From contig CAUYUJ010005761.1 of assembly GCA_963575745.1 (NCBI GenBank), positions 25,001-57,500 on the forward strand: a stretch of DNA of 32,500 nucleotides. The letters run 5' to 3'. Made by a program: the position numbers and the translations under genes. Below, piece by piece: positions 19,239 to 28,906 of the stretch. Each line of letters begins with the position of its first letter. Position 1 is the first letter of the stretch. This DNA comes from Prorocentrum cordatum (Eukaryota; Sar; Dinophyceae; Prorocentrales; Prorocentraceae). The notes under the pieces were generated by a model. That model saw only the letters and a program-made list of their open reading frames with translations. It was not told the origin of the DNA and searched no databases.

Positions 19239-19844
19239 AAGGCGATCTAGACCTTGTCCCCAGGGCAGGCTCTGCATCCCGAGTCGTCTGTCGACGGTGG
19301 GGGCCTGGCGAAGGGCTCCCAGGTGCCGAGACCGGCGCAGAACTGGAGGCGTTGGAGGGCTGCCCTGGCTTCGGATCCGCCTTGCGGTGGGCGTAGTCGC
19401 ACGCAGGGCAAAAATGCCCGCCCCACTCTTCAGGCTCCTTGGATGCAGTTGTTCGCCCTCGAAGATCTCCGCGCCCGATCTTTATGCGACGGACCTTTCT
19501 GCCTTGCTTTTGTCCCAGCGCTTGTCCCATCGCGAGGGACGCCCGTCCGACACGAGGTTAAGTCGGATAATCAACCTAAGTACGGCGGATCTGGAGTCAG
19601 GGCGCCGCCCTCCCCGCGCCTTCCAGACCTCCAACGCGCTTCGAAGAGAAGAAACAAAAAGAGGAATACGAATGAGAAGACGTGGGGTACATATAAGAAG
19701 AATAATGATAAGGAACATAAAAGTACGAATGAGGAGAAGAAGAAGAAGAAAACGAGTACTAATAATAATTAGCAGAGTGAGGGGCCGAATGGTCATTCAT
19801 TGTCCCTGGGTGCGACTGAAATGAGGATCCATGGTGAGGATTAT
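19239..19844. other. Unassigned sequence, A-rich at its end
   Basis: Falls from GC-rich to an A/G-rich stretch at 19640-19770 made of GAAGAA, AATACGA and AAGAATAATGA pieces. No supported gene. Confidence 0.4.
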
Positions 19845-19921
19845 GTTTGTTGCGTTGTTGTTGCTGCTGTTGTTGTTGGTGTTGTTGTTGTTGTTGTTGA
19901 TGTTGATGTTGTTGTTGTTGA
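19845..19921. repeat. TTG trinucleotide tract
   Basis: About 75 bp of (TTG)n with CTG, GTG and ATG variants. The following 19922-20078 is ordinary sequence with no feature. Confidence 0.85.
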
Positions 19922-20078
19922 ACTCTCATTCTTGATGAATAATTATTGTTGATCCCCCCCCACCGGTGCACATTGTTTTTTTCGATTGAAGTGCCACCCC
20001 CGGGGCTCGCACCTTGTTTTTTCTCAAGGAAAATCTTCCTGCTCAAACTGTGCCCCTGCCCCCCGGGCTACAACAACA

Positions 20079-20510
20079 ACGGCTCCCGCCTGAGACTTCC
20101 TCGATTTTTACTCAGGACCCCCGCTCCCGCCTGAGACTTCCGCGCAATTTACTCAGGAAAGGCGTTCCCGTCTGAGACTTCCTCGCAATGTAATCAAGAC
20201 CCCCGCTCCCGCCTGAGACTTCCGTGCAATTTACGTGGGAACGGCGCTCCCGCCTGAGACTTCTTCGAATTTTACTCAGGACCCCCGCTCCTGCCTGACA
20301 TATCCGCGCAATTGACTCAGGAACGGCGCTCCCGCCTGAGACTTCCTCGCAATTTAGTGAGGACCCCCGCTCCCGCCTGAGACTTCCGTGCAATTTGCTC
20401 AGGAACGGCGCTCCCGCTTGAGACTTCCCCGCAACTTAGTCAGGGCCCCCGCTTCCGCCTGAGATTTCCTCACAATGTACTCGAGACCGCGCTCTCGCGT
20501 GCGACGTCCT
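20079..20510. repeat. ~41-bp satellite with alternating unit types, 10-11 copies
   Basis: Unit: GCTCCCGCCTGAGACTTCC, then YCGCAATTTACTCAGGA, then a 5-bp joint. Two joint types alternate along most of the array: CCCCC after units with CTCGCAAT, and ACGGC after units with GCGCAAT or GTGCAAT. This gives a dimer of about 82 bp. The last copy (20470-20510) is degenerate. A 93-residue minus frame (20393-20112) only reads the repeat. Confidence 0.88.
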
Positions 20511-20878
20511 CACAAATTATTCTGGAATTGCGTTTCGGCGCTCAGGAACCACGCGCGCGCCAAGGACGCCTTCACAACGTGGTATCTTCCCTCTTCCTTC
20601 GTCCTTCCCCCTCCCCTTCCTCCCACTCTCCCTCGTTCTTCCCCTCCTCCTCTTGCAGTGCCCGCGCCAATTCCAATGGCGGGCAGAGAGATGTACGCCC
20701 CCGAAGGATTGTCCGCCCGTTCCGGTTTGCCCGTACGTCTAAGCCCGCCGGCCCCAGCAAAGAGAAATAATCCCCCCGAAAGGGGTGTGATCGAAGACGA
20801 AGAGGGCGGGTATCGAGGGTGTAGGGTATACGTGTTGAATGACTCGCGGGCAAGTAAGAGCGTACAGCCTTAAACTGG
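20511..20878. other. Spacer without a supported gene
   Basis: A pyrimidine-rich patch at 20585-20655 is followed by mixed sequence. The short frames have no domains. Confidence 0.4.
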
Positions 20879-20931
<53 letters not shown>

Positions 20932-20965
20932 CTTGTTCTTGTTCTTGTTCTTGTTCTTGTTGTCG
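20879..20965. repeat. TTG tract passing into TTCTTG hexamers
   Basis: About 17 TTG units are followed by five TTCTTG hexamers, in perfect register. From 20966 to 21164 lies ordinary GC-rich DNA with three partly repeated GAGTTGCGCCC pieces near 21070-21110. Confidence 0.92.
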
Positions 20966-21164
20966 CGCTGTTGATGAGAACGTGTTCCTGGGGCCCCGTT
21001 GCGTTGCGCCCAGGGGGGGGCAACGCAATCGCGCAACGCTCGAACGCGAGCGTGGTTGCGACCTCCCCCCCGCGAGTTGCGCCCTCCCGTGCGCGAGTTG
21101 CGCCCCCCCCCGTCCGCGTCTCGTGCGCCTTTCGCAGGGCGCCCCGCAGGGTTGTGCGGCAGTC

Positions 21165-22275
21165 CGTATCGGATCTGTATCGGATCGCATACAGGCCGTA
21201 TGGGATCTGTATCGGATCCCATACAGGCCGTATGGGATCTGTATCGGATCCCAGGCAGTATGGGCTGGGAATCGGACGCCATACAGGCCGTCGGGGATCA
21301 GTATCGGATCCCATACAGGGCGCATGGGATCCATATCGAATTCCAAACAGGCCGTCGGGGATCTGTATTGGAGCCCATACAGGTTGTGTGGGACCTGTAT
21401 CGGATCACGTGCCGGCCGTATGGGGTCAATATCGGATCTCATACAGGCCGTATGGGATCTGTATCGGGTCCCATTCAGACCGTATGGGCTCTGTATCGGA
21501 TTCAATTCAGACCTCATGCGTTCTGTATCGGGTCCCATATAGGCCGTATGGGGTCTGTCTCGTATCCCATACAGACTGTATGGGATTTGCATCGGCTCCC
21601 ATACAGGCCGCATGGGATCTGTATCGGGTCCAATACAGGCCGTATGGGATCTGTATCGGATCTCGTACAGGTCGCAGGGGAGTTGTATCGGATCTCGTAC
21701 AGGCCGCATGGGACCTGTATCGGGTTCCATACACGCCGTTTTGGATTTGCATCGGACCCCATACAGGCCGCATAGGATGTGTATCGGGGGCTTTATACAT
21801 GACGTATTGGATCCGCATCGGATCCAAGGCAGGCTGTATGGGATCTGTTTTGGACCGGCCGCTGGGGATCTGTCTCGAAGCCCATACAGGTCGTATGGGA
21901 TTAGTATCGGATCCCGTGCAGACCGTGTGGGGCCTGTATCGGGTACCATACATGCCGTCTTGGGATCTGTTTCGGATACCACACAGGCCGTATGGGATCT
22001 GCGTCGGGTCCGATTCAGGCCGTGTGGGATCTGTGTCGGATTCCGTACAGGTCGTATGGGATCCATTCTGGACCCCATACATGCCGCAGGGGATGTGTAT
22101 CAGATCCCACTCAGGCCGTATGGGCTTTGCATCGGACACCATTCAGGCCGTATTGGGTCTGTCACACCATTATCCCAATCAGGCCGCATGCGATCTGTAT
22201 CGGATTCCATACAGGCCGTACGGGATCTGTATCGGATCCCATACAGGCCGTATGGGGCCTGCCTCGCCCCATAGG
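21165..22275. repeat. 32-bp hairpin satellite, about 34 copies
   Basis: Unit example at 21193-21224: a 5-bp spacer AGGCC plus a 27-bp inverted repeat with arms GTATGGGATC and GATCCCATAC around TGTATCG (21198-21224). The period is 32 bp over most of the array, with a few indels. Because 32 is not a multiple of 3, every forward frame cycles through the same 32-residue peptide (pieces GSHTGRMGSVSD, PIQAVWDLYRI, PYRPYGICI), and the array stays largely open in both directions (a 553-codon plus frame, a 402-codon minus frame). I treat these as by-products, not genes. Confidence 0.92.
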
Positions 22276-22289
22276 CCGTATGGCGTCCT

Positions 22290-23060
22290 TCACGCGGTTC
22301 GTGGCCGCACAGCGGCCGCAACCGAAGGCTTCGGGTCCATGTCGGCACACACCTCACACGGTTCGTGGCCCCACGGGGGGCGCAACCGAAGGCTTCGGGT
22401 CCATTTGGGCACACACCTCATACGGTTCGTGGCCCCACAAGGGGGCGTAAACGAACGCCTCGAGCAGATTTTTGCACACGCGCACGCACACTTCACATGA
22501 TTCCTGGCCTAACGGGGGCCGCAATTGAAGGCCTCGGGCCCATGTCGGCGCACCCCTCACACGGCTCGTGGCCCCACAAGGGGCGCAACCGACGGCTTCG
22601 GTTTCATTCCGGCGCACCACTCACGCGGTTCTTGGCCCGACAGGGGGCGCAATCGAAGGTTTCGGGCCCATATCGGCGCACCCTTCACACGGTTCGTGGT
22701 CCCACAGGGGGGTGCAGCCGAAGGCTTCGGATCCATTTCGGCAAACCCCTCACACGGTTCGTGGCCCCACGGGGGCTGCAACCGAAGGTTTCGGGCCCAT
22801 GTCTGCACACCTTTCACACGGTTCGTGGCCCCACAGGGGGCACAACCGAAGGCTTTGGATCCAAATCGGCACACGCATCACACGGTTCGTGGCCCCACAG
22901 GGAGTGCGACCGAAGGCTTCGAGCCCATTTCCCGGCGCACCCCTCACACGATTCGTGGCCCCACAAGGGGGTTCCACCGAAGGCCTCACTCAGGTTCAGT
23001 TCGGCACGCCCATCATGCAGTTCGTGGCCCCACAGGGGGCGCAACCGAGCCCCGGGCCCC
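22290..23060. repeat. 64-bp satellite, 12 copies
   Basis: Copies are anchored by TTCGTGGCCCCACAGGGGG at 22298, 22362, 22426, 22501, 22565, 22629, 22693, 22758, 22822, 22886, 22952 and 23021. Spacing is 64 bp in most steps, 75 in one. Each unit has an inner hairpin, CCGAAG-G-CTTCGG, and ends CGGCACACCTCACACGG. Long frames across it are artefacts of the repeat. Confidence 0.92.
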
Positions 23061-23159
23061 CGACAGACTCATCAGGAGTGGTGTCTGAGGCTTAGAGGCT
23101 CAGAGAAAGGACCCGAGGACATGCCCACGCAGTTCCCAGAGGCACGGAGGCGGATACAT

Positions 23160-23657
23160 GTGTATGGCCATATACCTATCTATCGATCAAGTCAGCTATA
23201 TCTTTATCTTTATGCCAACTTGCCTTGTATTCGCATACCTAGGTCTATATCTACCTATGTGTGTACATATATACATAACAACATATCTATATATCCATAT
23301 GCCTACCAATATATTGATACACGCATATGTCTATTTATCTATCTGTATGTATGTATATAATATGTATTTACGTATATCAGCCAACCAATCTTCCTCGTCC
23401 ACTGATATATATATATATATATATATTCATACACACATATATATAGATGCATATATATATAGATCAATCTAGATACCTCTCTCTATATATATCTACATGT
23501 CTCTGTATATCTCTATACTCATATTGATGTATACATTTATGCATGCATGTATATATGTCTGTAAGCGTGTATGTATGCATGCATGCATGTATGCATGCAT
23601 TTATGTATGTAGGCTTGTACGTATGTGCATGCGTATGTGTGTATGTATGTGTGTATG

Positions 23658-23691
<34 letters not shown>

Positions 23692-24385
23692 TGTATGTAT
23701 GCATGCATGCAGGTATTCATGCATGCATGCGTGTATGTAATCACACCTGCATGTGTGTTTGTGTATTCGTATGCATGTCTGGATGCATGTATGCATGTAT
23801 GCATGTATGCACGTGCGTTTACATTTTTTTATGCCTGCATGCATGCATGCATGTATGTGTTCAATTATCCACCTATGTATGCATGCATGCATGCATGTAT
23901 GTATGTAGGTATATATATATATATATATTTATATATATGTACATACATATATATATATATATATGTATGCGTGCATGCATTTGTGTGTATGCATACATGT
24001 ATACATGTATGCATGCATGTATGTCCATATGTATGCATGTATGCATGCACGTACGCATGCAGGTATGTATGCATGTATGCATGCATGCATGCAAGCATGC
24101 ATGCTTGGAATGTGTGCATGCGCGCATGTATGTATGTATATATGCATGTATGCATGTAGGTCTGCATATATGTTTGTATGAATGTATATATGTATGTATG
24201 CATGTATGTGAATGCATGCAATCATGCATGTATACATGTTTATGTATACACATTTACACACGTATGTATGTACATATGTATGTATGCATGCAAGCGTTGC
24301 TACTGTATTTATGTATGGATGTATGTATGCATGTATGTATGTATGTATGCAGATATGTATGTCTATATGCATCCACATACTGATG
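23160..24385. repeat. ATGT/ATGC/TA-rich simple-sequence block
   Basis: A 1.2-kb AT-rich block. 23160-23520 is (TATC/TATA)-like; from 23540 on it is (ATGT)n and (ATGC)n with many GCATGCATGC palindromes. Open frames rich in Cys/Met/Tyr/His are artefacts. It is the sharpest composition change in the window. Confidence 0.92.
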
Positions 24386-24627
24386 ATACATTCGAATGGA
24401 TAATCAGTGGAGGAGGGATCCAGGCCCCCAGTCAGGGGGATCGGGGAAAGGTGGGGTCGCGTGGGAAGAGCTGATACGTTGAATTACCCATGCCCAGAGG
24501 GCTAGTGGGATCTGGGAAAGCTTACGGCGACAGTCGAAGCTGTGGTCAGCATGCCTGCTCGGAGCATTGGTGAGCCCTGCAACGCCGCTCGTGCATGAGA
24601 CGAGCATTCCGATTTGAGTGTTCCCAG
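24386..24627 (+). other. Probable intron end upstream of the fucokinase exon
   Basis: A stop in the exon's frame lies at 24571-24573. The sequence just before 24628 reads GATTTGAGTGTTCCCAG, a reasonable 3' splice acceptor, after which kinase homology starts. I therefore read 24386-24627 as the end of an intron rather than a 5' UTR, although an ATG in frame exists at 24595. Confidence 0.45.
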
Positions 24628-27105
24628 GTGTACGTGGACAAGGATCTTAGGGCGCAGCTGTGGCGGCTGCTGCACGGCCAGATCCACCTCAGCGCCGTGG
24701 TCACAGAGCCAGACGATCCCGCCCAGTACATGTACGTCCGCTCCACTCAGGACTTCGTCAAGCTTGTAGCCAGCCTTCAGGATGACCAGAGCAGCGGCAC
24801 CCAAGAGTCCAAGGTCCATGCCTCGGCGTCTGTGGTGAACAGCGTGCTGCGGGAGTGCTCCGTCGCGGGGGCGGCTGTCATCGAGAGCTCCTTCCTGCAG
24901 CGCTGCAACATCGGGGAGGGCGCCGTGTGCTCGGGGCTGAAGCGGATTGTCGGACTCGACGTGCCGCCGGGGCTGCGGCTGCAGCAGGTGTCGCTCCTGG
25001 GCTCGGGCTACGAGGCGGTGCGGCACGGCCTGGTGTGCGTCGCGGCCTACCGCCTCGAGGACGAGCGCTGCCAGTTCGCGGCCGGGGGCACGTTCCTGGG
25101 CCAGTCGTGGGAGGAGTTCTTCCGCAACACGGGGGCGGGCCCAGCAGACCTGTGGGGCGAGGGCCACGAGACCTGCGCGCGGACGCTGCGGGCGGCGAGG
25201 CTGTTCCCGACGGTCGCCGACCTCTCGCCGGGTTCCCTGGGCCTGCTGTGGGCGGAGTATGCGGCGGCCATCCAGCAGACGCCTCCCGCCTCCAGGAGGG
25301 CGCGCGTGGATCTGTGGAGGCGACGGTGGATGCAGGTTTGGCGGGACGCCCCGCGGCTCTCGCTGGAGGAGCTGCTCTCCAGCGCTGACGTGGGGCGCGA
25401 GCTGGAATGGCAGGACGAGGTGTCGGCAGAGACCAATGTGCTGAGGGCCAGGCAGCTGATGCTACACCAGCGTGACAAGTCGCTGCGGCACATCATCGAC
25501 GACGAGGTCCGGCGCAGGCGATGGGGACTCCTAGACGTTTTCGACGCGATCGCGGCGGCGGAGGACACGCCGCTGGATGTGGCCGCCCGCTCGCTGGCGC
25601 AGGTGGCCGAGCTCCTGGCGGCCTTCGGCGGCGTGGCGGGCGGCCTCCGCTCCGGCATGGCGCGCAACCCGCACTGGCGTGGCGCGCTGGCGCGCCTGTC
25701 GGGGGCGAGCGCCGAGGATCGCCGTGAGGCAGTGCTCGAGATGCGTAGGCTGCGCTCGCAGTGGATCAACGACGGCCCCGTGGCGCTCATCCGCGCGGCG
25801 CGCCACTACGAGGCGGCGGCGCAGCTGCTGATACTGACGGCGGTGGCCACCTGCTCGGAGTTCGTCTCCATATCGCCGGCGGCGGAGCCGACGCCTCCAG
25901 GGGCGTGGGTCACCGTGGAGGCCCCGGCGCGGATCGACCTCGCCGGCGGCTGGACGGACACCCCGCCCGTGTGCTACGCCCACGGCGGGGCAGTTGTCAA
26001 CCTGGCCGTCACGGTGGCCGGGAGGCGGCCGCTGGGCGCGCGCGCCCAGAGGCTCAGCGACCGCCTGGAGCTCGTCTTCGAGACGAGGGCCGACGGGCCC
26101 GGCGGCGGCGGTGGCTCGCCCGAGGCCGCCAGCCCGCCCACCGTCGTCTGCCGCACGCTGGCCGACCTCGAAGACTACAACAGGCCCGGGGCGCCGGGCT
26201 CGCTGGTCAAGTGCTGCGCGCTGTCCTGCGGCATCGTGGCCCTGGCGCCCGGCAGCGCGCCGCTCGCCGAGCAGCTGCGGGCCGCGGGGGGCGGGCTCCA
26301 CCTCGTGACCTGGAGCTCGCTGCCGCAGGGCTCGGGGCTCGGCGGCTCGTCCGTGCTTGCGGGCGTGGCCATGAAGGCGATCCTGGCCGCCTTCGGCCTG
26401 GACATGGACGACTCCTCGCTCATCCACGCGGTGCAGAACGTGGAGCAGATGCTGACCACGGGGGGCGGCTGGCAGGACCAGGTCGGCGCCATCCTGGGCG
26501 GCGCCAAGATCACCCGGTCCGCGGCCGCATTGCCCCTGCGGGTCGTGCCCGAGCCGCTGCCCATGAGCCAGGAGCTGGCCGATGCGATCTCCCGCCGGCT
26601 GGTGCTCGTCTTCACCGGGCGGCCCAGGCTCGCGAAGAACCTCTTGCAGAACGTCATCCGCCAGTGGTTTGCGCAGACGCCCGAAATAACCCGCACCGTG
26701 AGGGAGCTTGTCGCCAACGCCGAGGCGGCAGCTGATGCCATCCGCGCGGGCGACCTGGAGAAGCTGGGTGCCTGCCTCTCCGCCTACTGGGCGCAGAAGC
26801 GCGTCATGGCGCCCGGCAGCGAGCCGCACGCCATCGCCGGCCTGCGTGAGGCGCTGTCCCCCGGCCTCCTCGGCTTTACCCTGGCCGGAGCCGGAGGGGG
26901 CGGCTTCGCGGTGCTGCTCACGCGCGAGCCGTTGGCACACGAGTGGGTCCGCTCGGCGCTCGCGGAGTGCCCGGGCATGGAGGCCGCCTACGTCTGCGAG
27001 GCCGCGGTGGACTTCGATCTGAGGGAGGGCCTTCTGCGGGGGGGCGTGGCTGAGGTCCCTGGCGCGGTTGCTGAGAGGTGCGAGGCCAACAGGCAACAAC
27101 TATAA
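24628..27105 (+). CDS. L-fucose kinase (GHMP family), 3' exon; 5' part not in window
   Basis: The protein phosphorylates L-fucose to fucose-1-phosphate in the cytosolic GDP-fucose salvage pathway. The first 75 or so residues match the end of the L-fucokinase/GDP-fucose pyrophosphorylase region (YMYVRSTQDFVKLVASL). Then come short beta-helix repeats (VHASASVVNSVLRECSVAG, about 24810-24930), a helical middle, and a complete GHMP kinase: APARIDLAGGWTDTPP (25921-25968), the ATP loop LPQGSGLGGSS (26320-26352), GGGWQDQVG (26461-26487, with the likely catalytic Asp) and AGAGGGGF (26887-26910). About 825 residues are visible; animal fucokinases and plant FKGP proteins have about 1,050-1,085, so the nucleotidyltransferase N-terminus is missing. 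Start chosen at the probable acceptor; an in-frame ATG at 24595 is the alternative. Stop TAA at 27103-27105. One intact GC-rich exon with strong G/C third positions. Whether the whole protein also makes GDP-fucose cannot be judged. Confidence 0.92.
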   Translation: MYVDKDLRAQLWRLLHGQIHLSAVVTEPDDPAQYMYVRSTQDFVKLVASLQDDQSSGTQESKVHASASVVNSVLRECSVAGAAVIESSFLQRCNIGEGAVCSGLKRIVGLDVPPGLRLQQVSLLGSGYEAVRHGLVCVAAYRLEDERCQFAAGGTFLGQSWEEFFRNTGAGPADLWGEGHETCARTLRAARLFPTVADLSPGSLGLLWAEYAAAIQQTPPASRRARVDLWRRRWMQVWRDAPRLSLEELLSSADVGRELEWQDEVSAETNVLRARQLMLHQRDKSLRHIIDDEVRRRRWGLLDVFDAIAAAEDTPLDVAARSLAQVAELLAAFGGVAGGLRSGMARNPHWRGALARLSGASAEDRREAVLEMRRLRSQWINDGPVALIRAARHYEAAAQLLILTAVATCSEFVSISPAAEPTPPGAWVTVEAPARIDLAGGWTDTPPVCYAHGGAVVNLAVTVAGRRPLGARAQRLSDRLELVFETRADGPGGGGGSPEAASPPTVVCRTLADLEDYNRPGAPGSLVKCCALSCGIVALAPGSAPLAEQLRAAGGGLHLVTWSSLPQGSGLGGSSVLAGVAMKAILAAFGLDMDDSSLIHAVQNVEQMLTTGGGWQDQVGAILGGAKITRSAAALPLRVVPEPLPMSQELADAISRRLVLVFTGRPRLAKNLLQNVIRQWFAQTPEITRTVRELVANAEAAADAIRAGDLEKLGACLSAYWAQKRVMAPGSEPHAIAGLREALSPGLLGFTLAGAGGGGFAVLLTREPLAHEWVRSALAECPGMEAAYVCEAAVDFDLREGLLRGGVAEVPGAVAERCEANRQQL

Positions 27106-27618
27106 ACTAGCCATTACACCTTCCCTCAACTGCTCATCCAACTACTGCCCGGAATCAAATCACAAACTTAAACTACCTCCCTGCCTCGCCACGCCATAAT
27201 ATCCCAAAGGCCCACCACCACCCCCACGGCCCAGGAGAAAAACGTTGTAGGTTTGCCCCTGTTGGGAGAGGTCGTTGATCCAGACACGATGGTTTCACTG
27301 TTACTGGTCAGCCTTAAGTGTCCCCCGTGAAAGCAGCCTGCTCTTTAATTTCCCTCTTGTCCCCTTAGGCAGCTCCCTCCAGAAAGAGCCCAGCTGCTCC
27401 TTTCCCCTCTGCTTGCCTCCACCGCAGGCTGTTAGCTCCCATGCGCTGCTCCCACTCTCTTGCGCCCTGCCTCAAAAAAGCTCCTGCCGACCCGTCTCTG
27501 CTCTCTTAGCTAGGCTCTTCGGGAAGTGAGCCTCCCTCTGCTGCTCCGTGCTCTGGCCCTTCGTTCCCTCCGCTCTCTGCCCTGCTGCGCTCCGCGCACG
27601 TGCGGATGCATCCTCCTC
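27106..27618. other. 3' flank of the fucokinase gene, pyrimidine-rich
   Basis: No gene is supported. Long C/T-rich stretches occur (27330-27560). No obvious poly(A) signal is visible, which is normal for dinoflagellates. Confidence 0.4.
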
Positions 27619-27753
27619 ACCCTCCTCCTCCTTCCCTCCTCCTCCTCCTCCTCCTCTCCTCCTCCTCCCCTCCTCCTCCTCCTCCTCGCCCCTCCTCCCC
27701 CTCCTCCCCCTCCTCCTCCTCCTCCTCCTCCTCCTCCTCCTCCTCCTCCTCCT
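27619..27753. repeat. CTC trinucleotide tract
   Basis: About 135 bp of (CTC)n with C-run interruptions. The following 27754-27994 is GC-rich without a recognised domain. Confidence 0.92.
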
Positions 27754-27994
27754 GCTGAGCGGGCCGCGCCGTGCCATGTGCCGAGCGCCAGGCGCAAGAT
27801 CGACCCGTCGAAGGTGCTGGCTCCACCGCGGGCCTCTCCGCCCGGATCTCGGCCGCGCCGCGCCCCGCCGCCTCGCGGCACCGCCGCCCGCGCTCCGCGT
27901 CCGCGGTCCTCTGCCGCGGGCCCGCCGCGCCCCCCCACGCCTGCCGCGTCCTCCCTCGCCGAAGCTCGTGCTGGGAGGAGGGGCAGCGAGGACG

Positions 27995-28245
27995 GAAGGA
28001 CGACGAGGACGACGAGGACGACGACGACGAGGACGAGGAGGAGGGGGTGGAGGAGGTGGACGAGGAGGAGGAGGACGACGAGGACGACGAGGACGACGAG
28101 GACGAAGACGACGAGGACGACGAGGACGTGGACGACGACGAGGAGGAGCACGACGAAGACGACGAGGAGGACGTGGACGACGGCGACAAGGACGACGACG
28201 GCGATGGCGGCGGCGGCGGCGAGGACGACGATGACGAGGACGACG

Positions 28246-28276
<31 letters not shown>

Positions 28277-28906
28277 TGAGAACGAGGGCGATGAGGACAA
28301 GACGGACGAGGACGACGAGGACGACGACGCCGACGAGGATGCCGACGACGGCGACGACGACGCCGACGAGGACGGCCAGGACGACGACGAGGACGAGGAC
28401 GACGACGACGCCGACGATGTTGACGTCGACGGTGACGACGGCGAGGATAACCATGACGACGAGGACGAGGACGAGGACGACGAGGACGAGGACGACGAGG
28501 ACGACGAGGAGGACGACGACGACCACGAGGACGACGACTGCGACGAGGACGACGACGACCATGATGACGACGAGGACCACGAGGACGACGAGGACGATGC
28601 GGATGATGAGGACGACGAGGACGATGACGACGAAGACGAGGAGGAGGAGGACGACGGCGATCAGGATGATGACGACGATCAGGACGAGGACGAGGCGGAA
28701 AAGGACGACGACGAGGGCGACGAGGACGAGGGCGAGGACGAAGACGACGACGACGAGGAGGACGATGACGACGACGAGGAGGATGAGGACGATGATGGCG
28801 ACGTGGAGGACGACGAGGACGACGAGGGCGACGACGACGACGACCACTACGTCGAGGACGAGGACGAGAACGACGACGACAAAGACGACGACGAGGCGAC
28901 GAGGAC
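27995..28906 (+). repeat. GAC/GAG tract, open as a ~300-codon acidic frame
   Basis: About 910 bp of GAC and GAG triplets with GAT, GAA, GGC, GCC and rarer variants. In the plus frame starting at codon positions divisible by three it reads Asp/Glu throughout, and this frame stays open from an ATG at 27771 to a stop near 28973. All other frames are open too, which is expected for the unit, so openness alone is no evidence. Variation is concentrated at the third codon position of the acidic frame. It could be an acidic low-complexity exon or a decayed microsatellite; the latter is my default. Confidence 0.8.

Noticed and set aside
20839-22500. A 553-codon open frame (and long frames on the other strand) as a repeat protein gene
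   Set aside because: The frame only follows the 32-bp and 64-bp satellites, and equivalent peptides appear in all forward frames. No independent coding signal supports it.
21165-23060. CRISPR-like arrays
   Set aside because: Units are contiguous with no unique spacers, there are no cas genes, and the context is eukaryotic.
23497-24383. Cys/Met/Tyr-rich long frames on both strands
   Set aside because: They are translations of ATGT/ATGC simple sequence.
25531-27099. A 522-codon open frame antisense to the kinase
   Set aside because: It is a shadow of a very GC-rich gene; the plus strand has all the kinase motifs.
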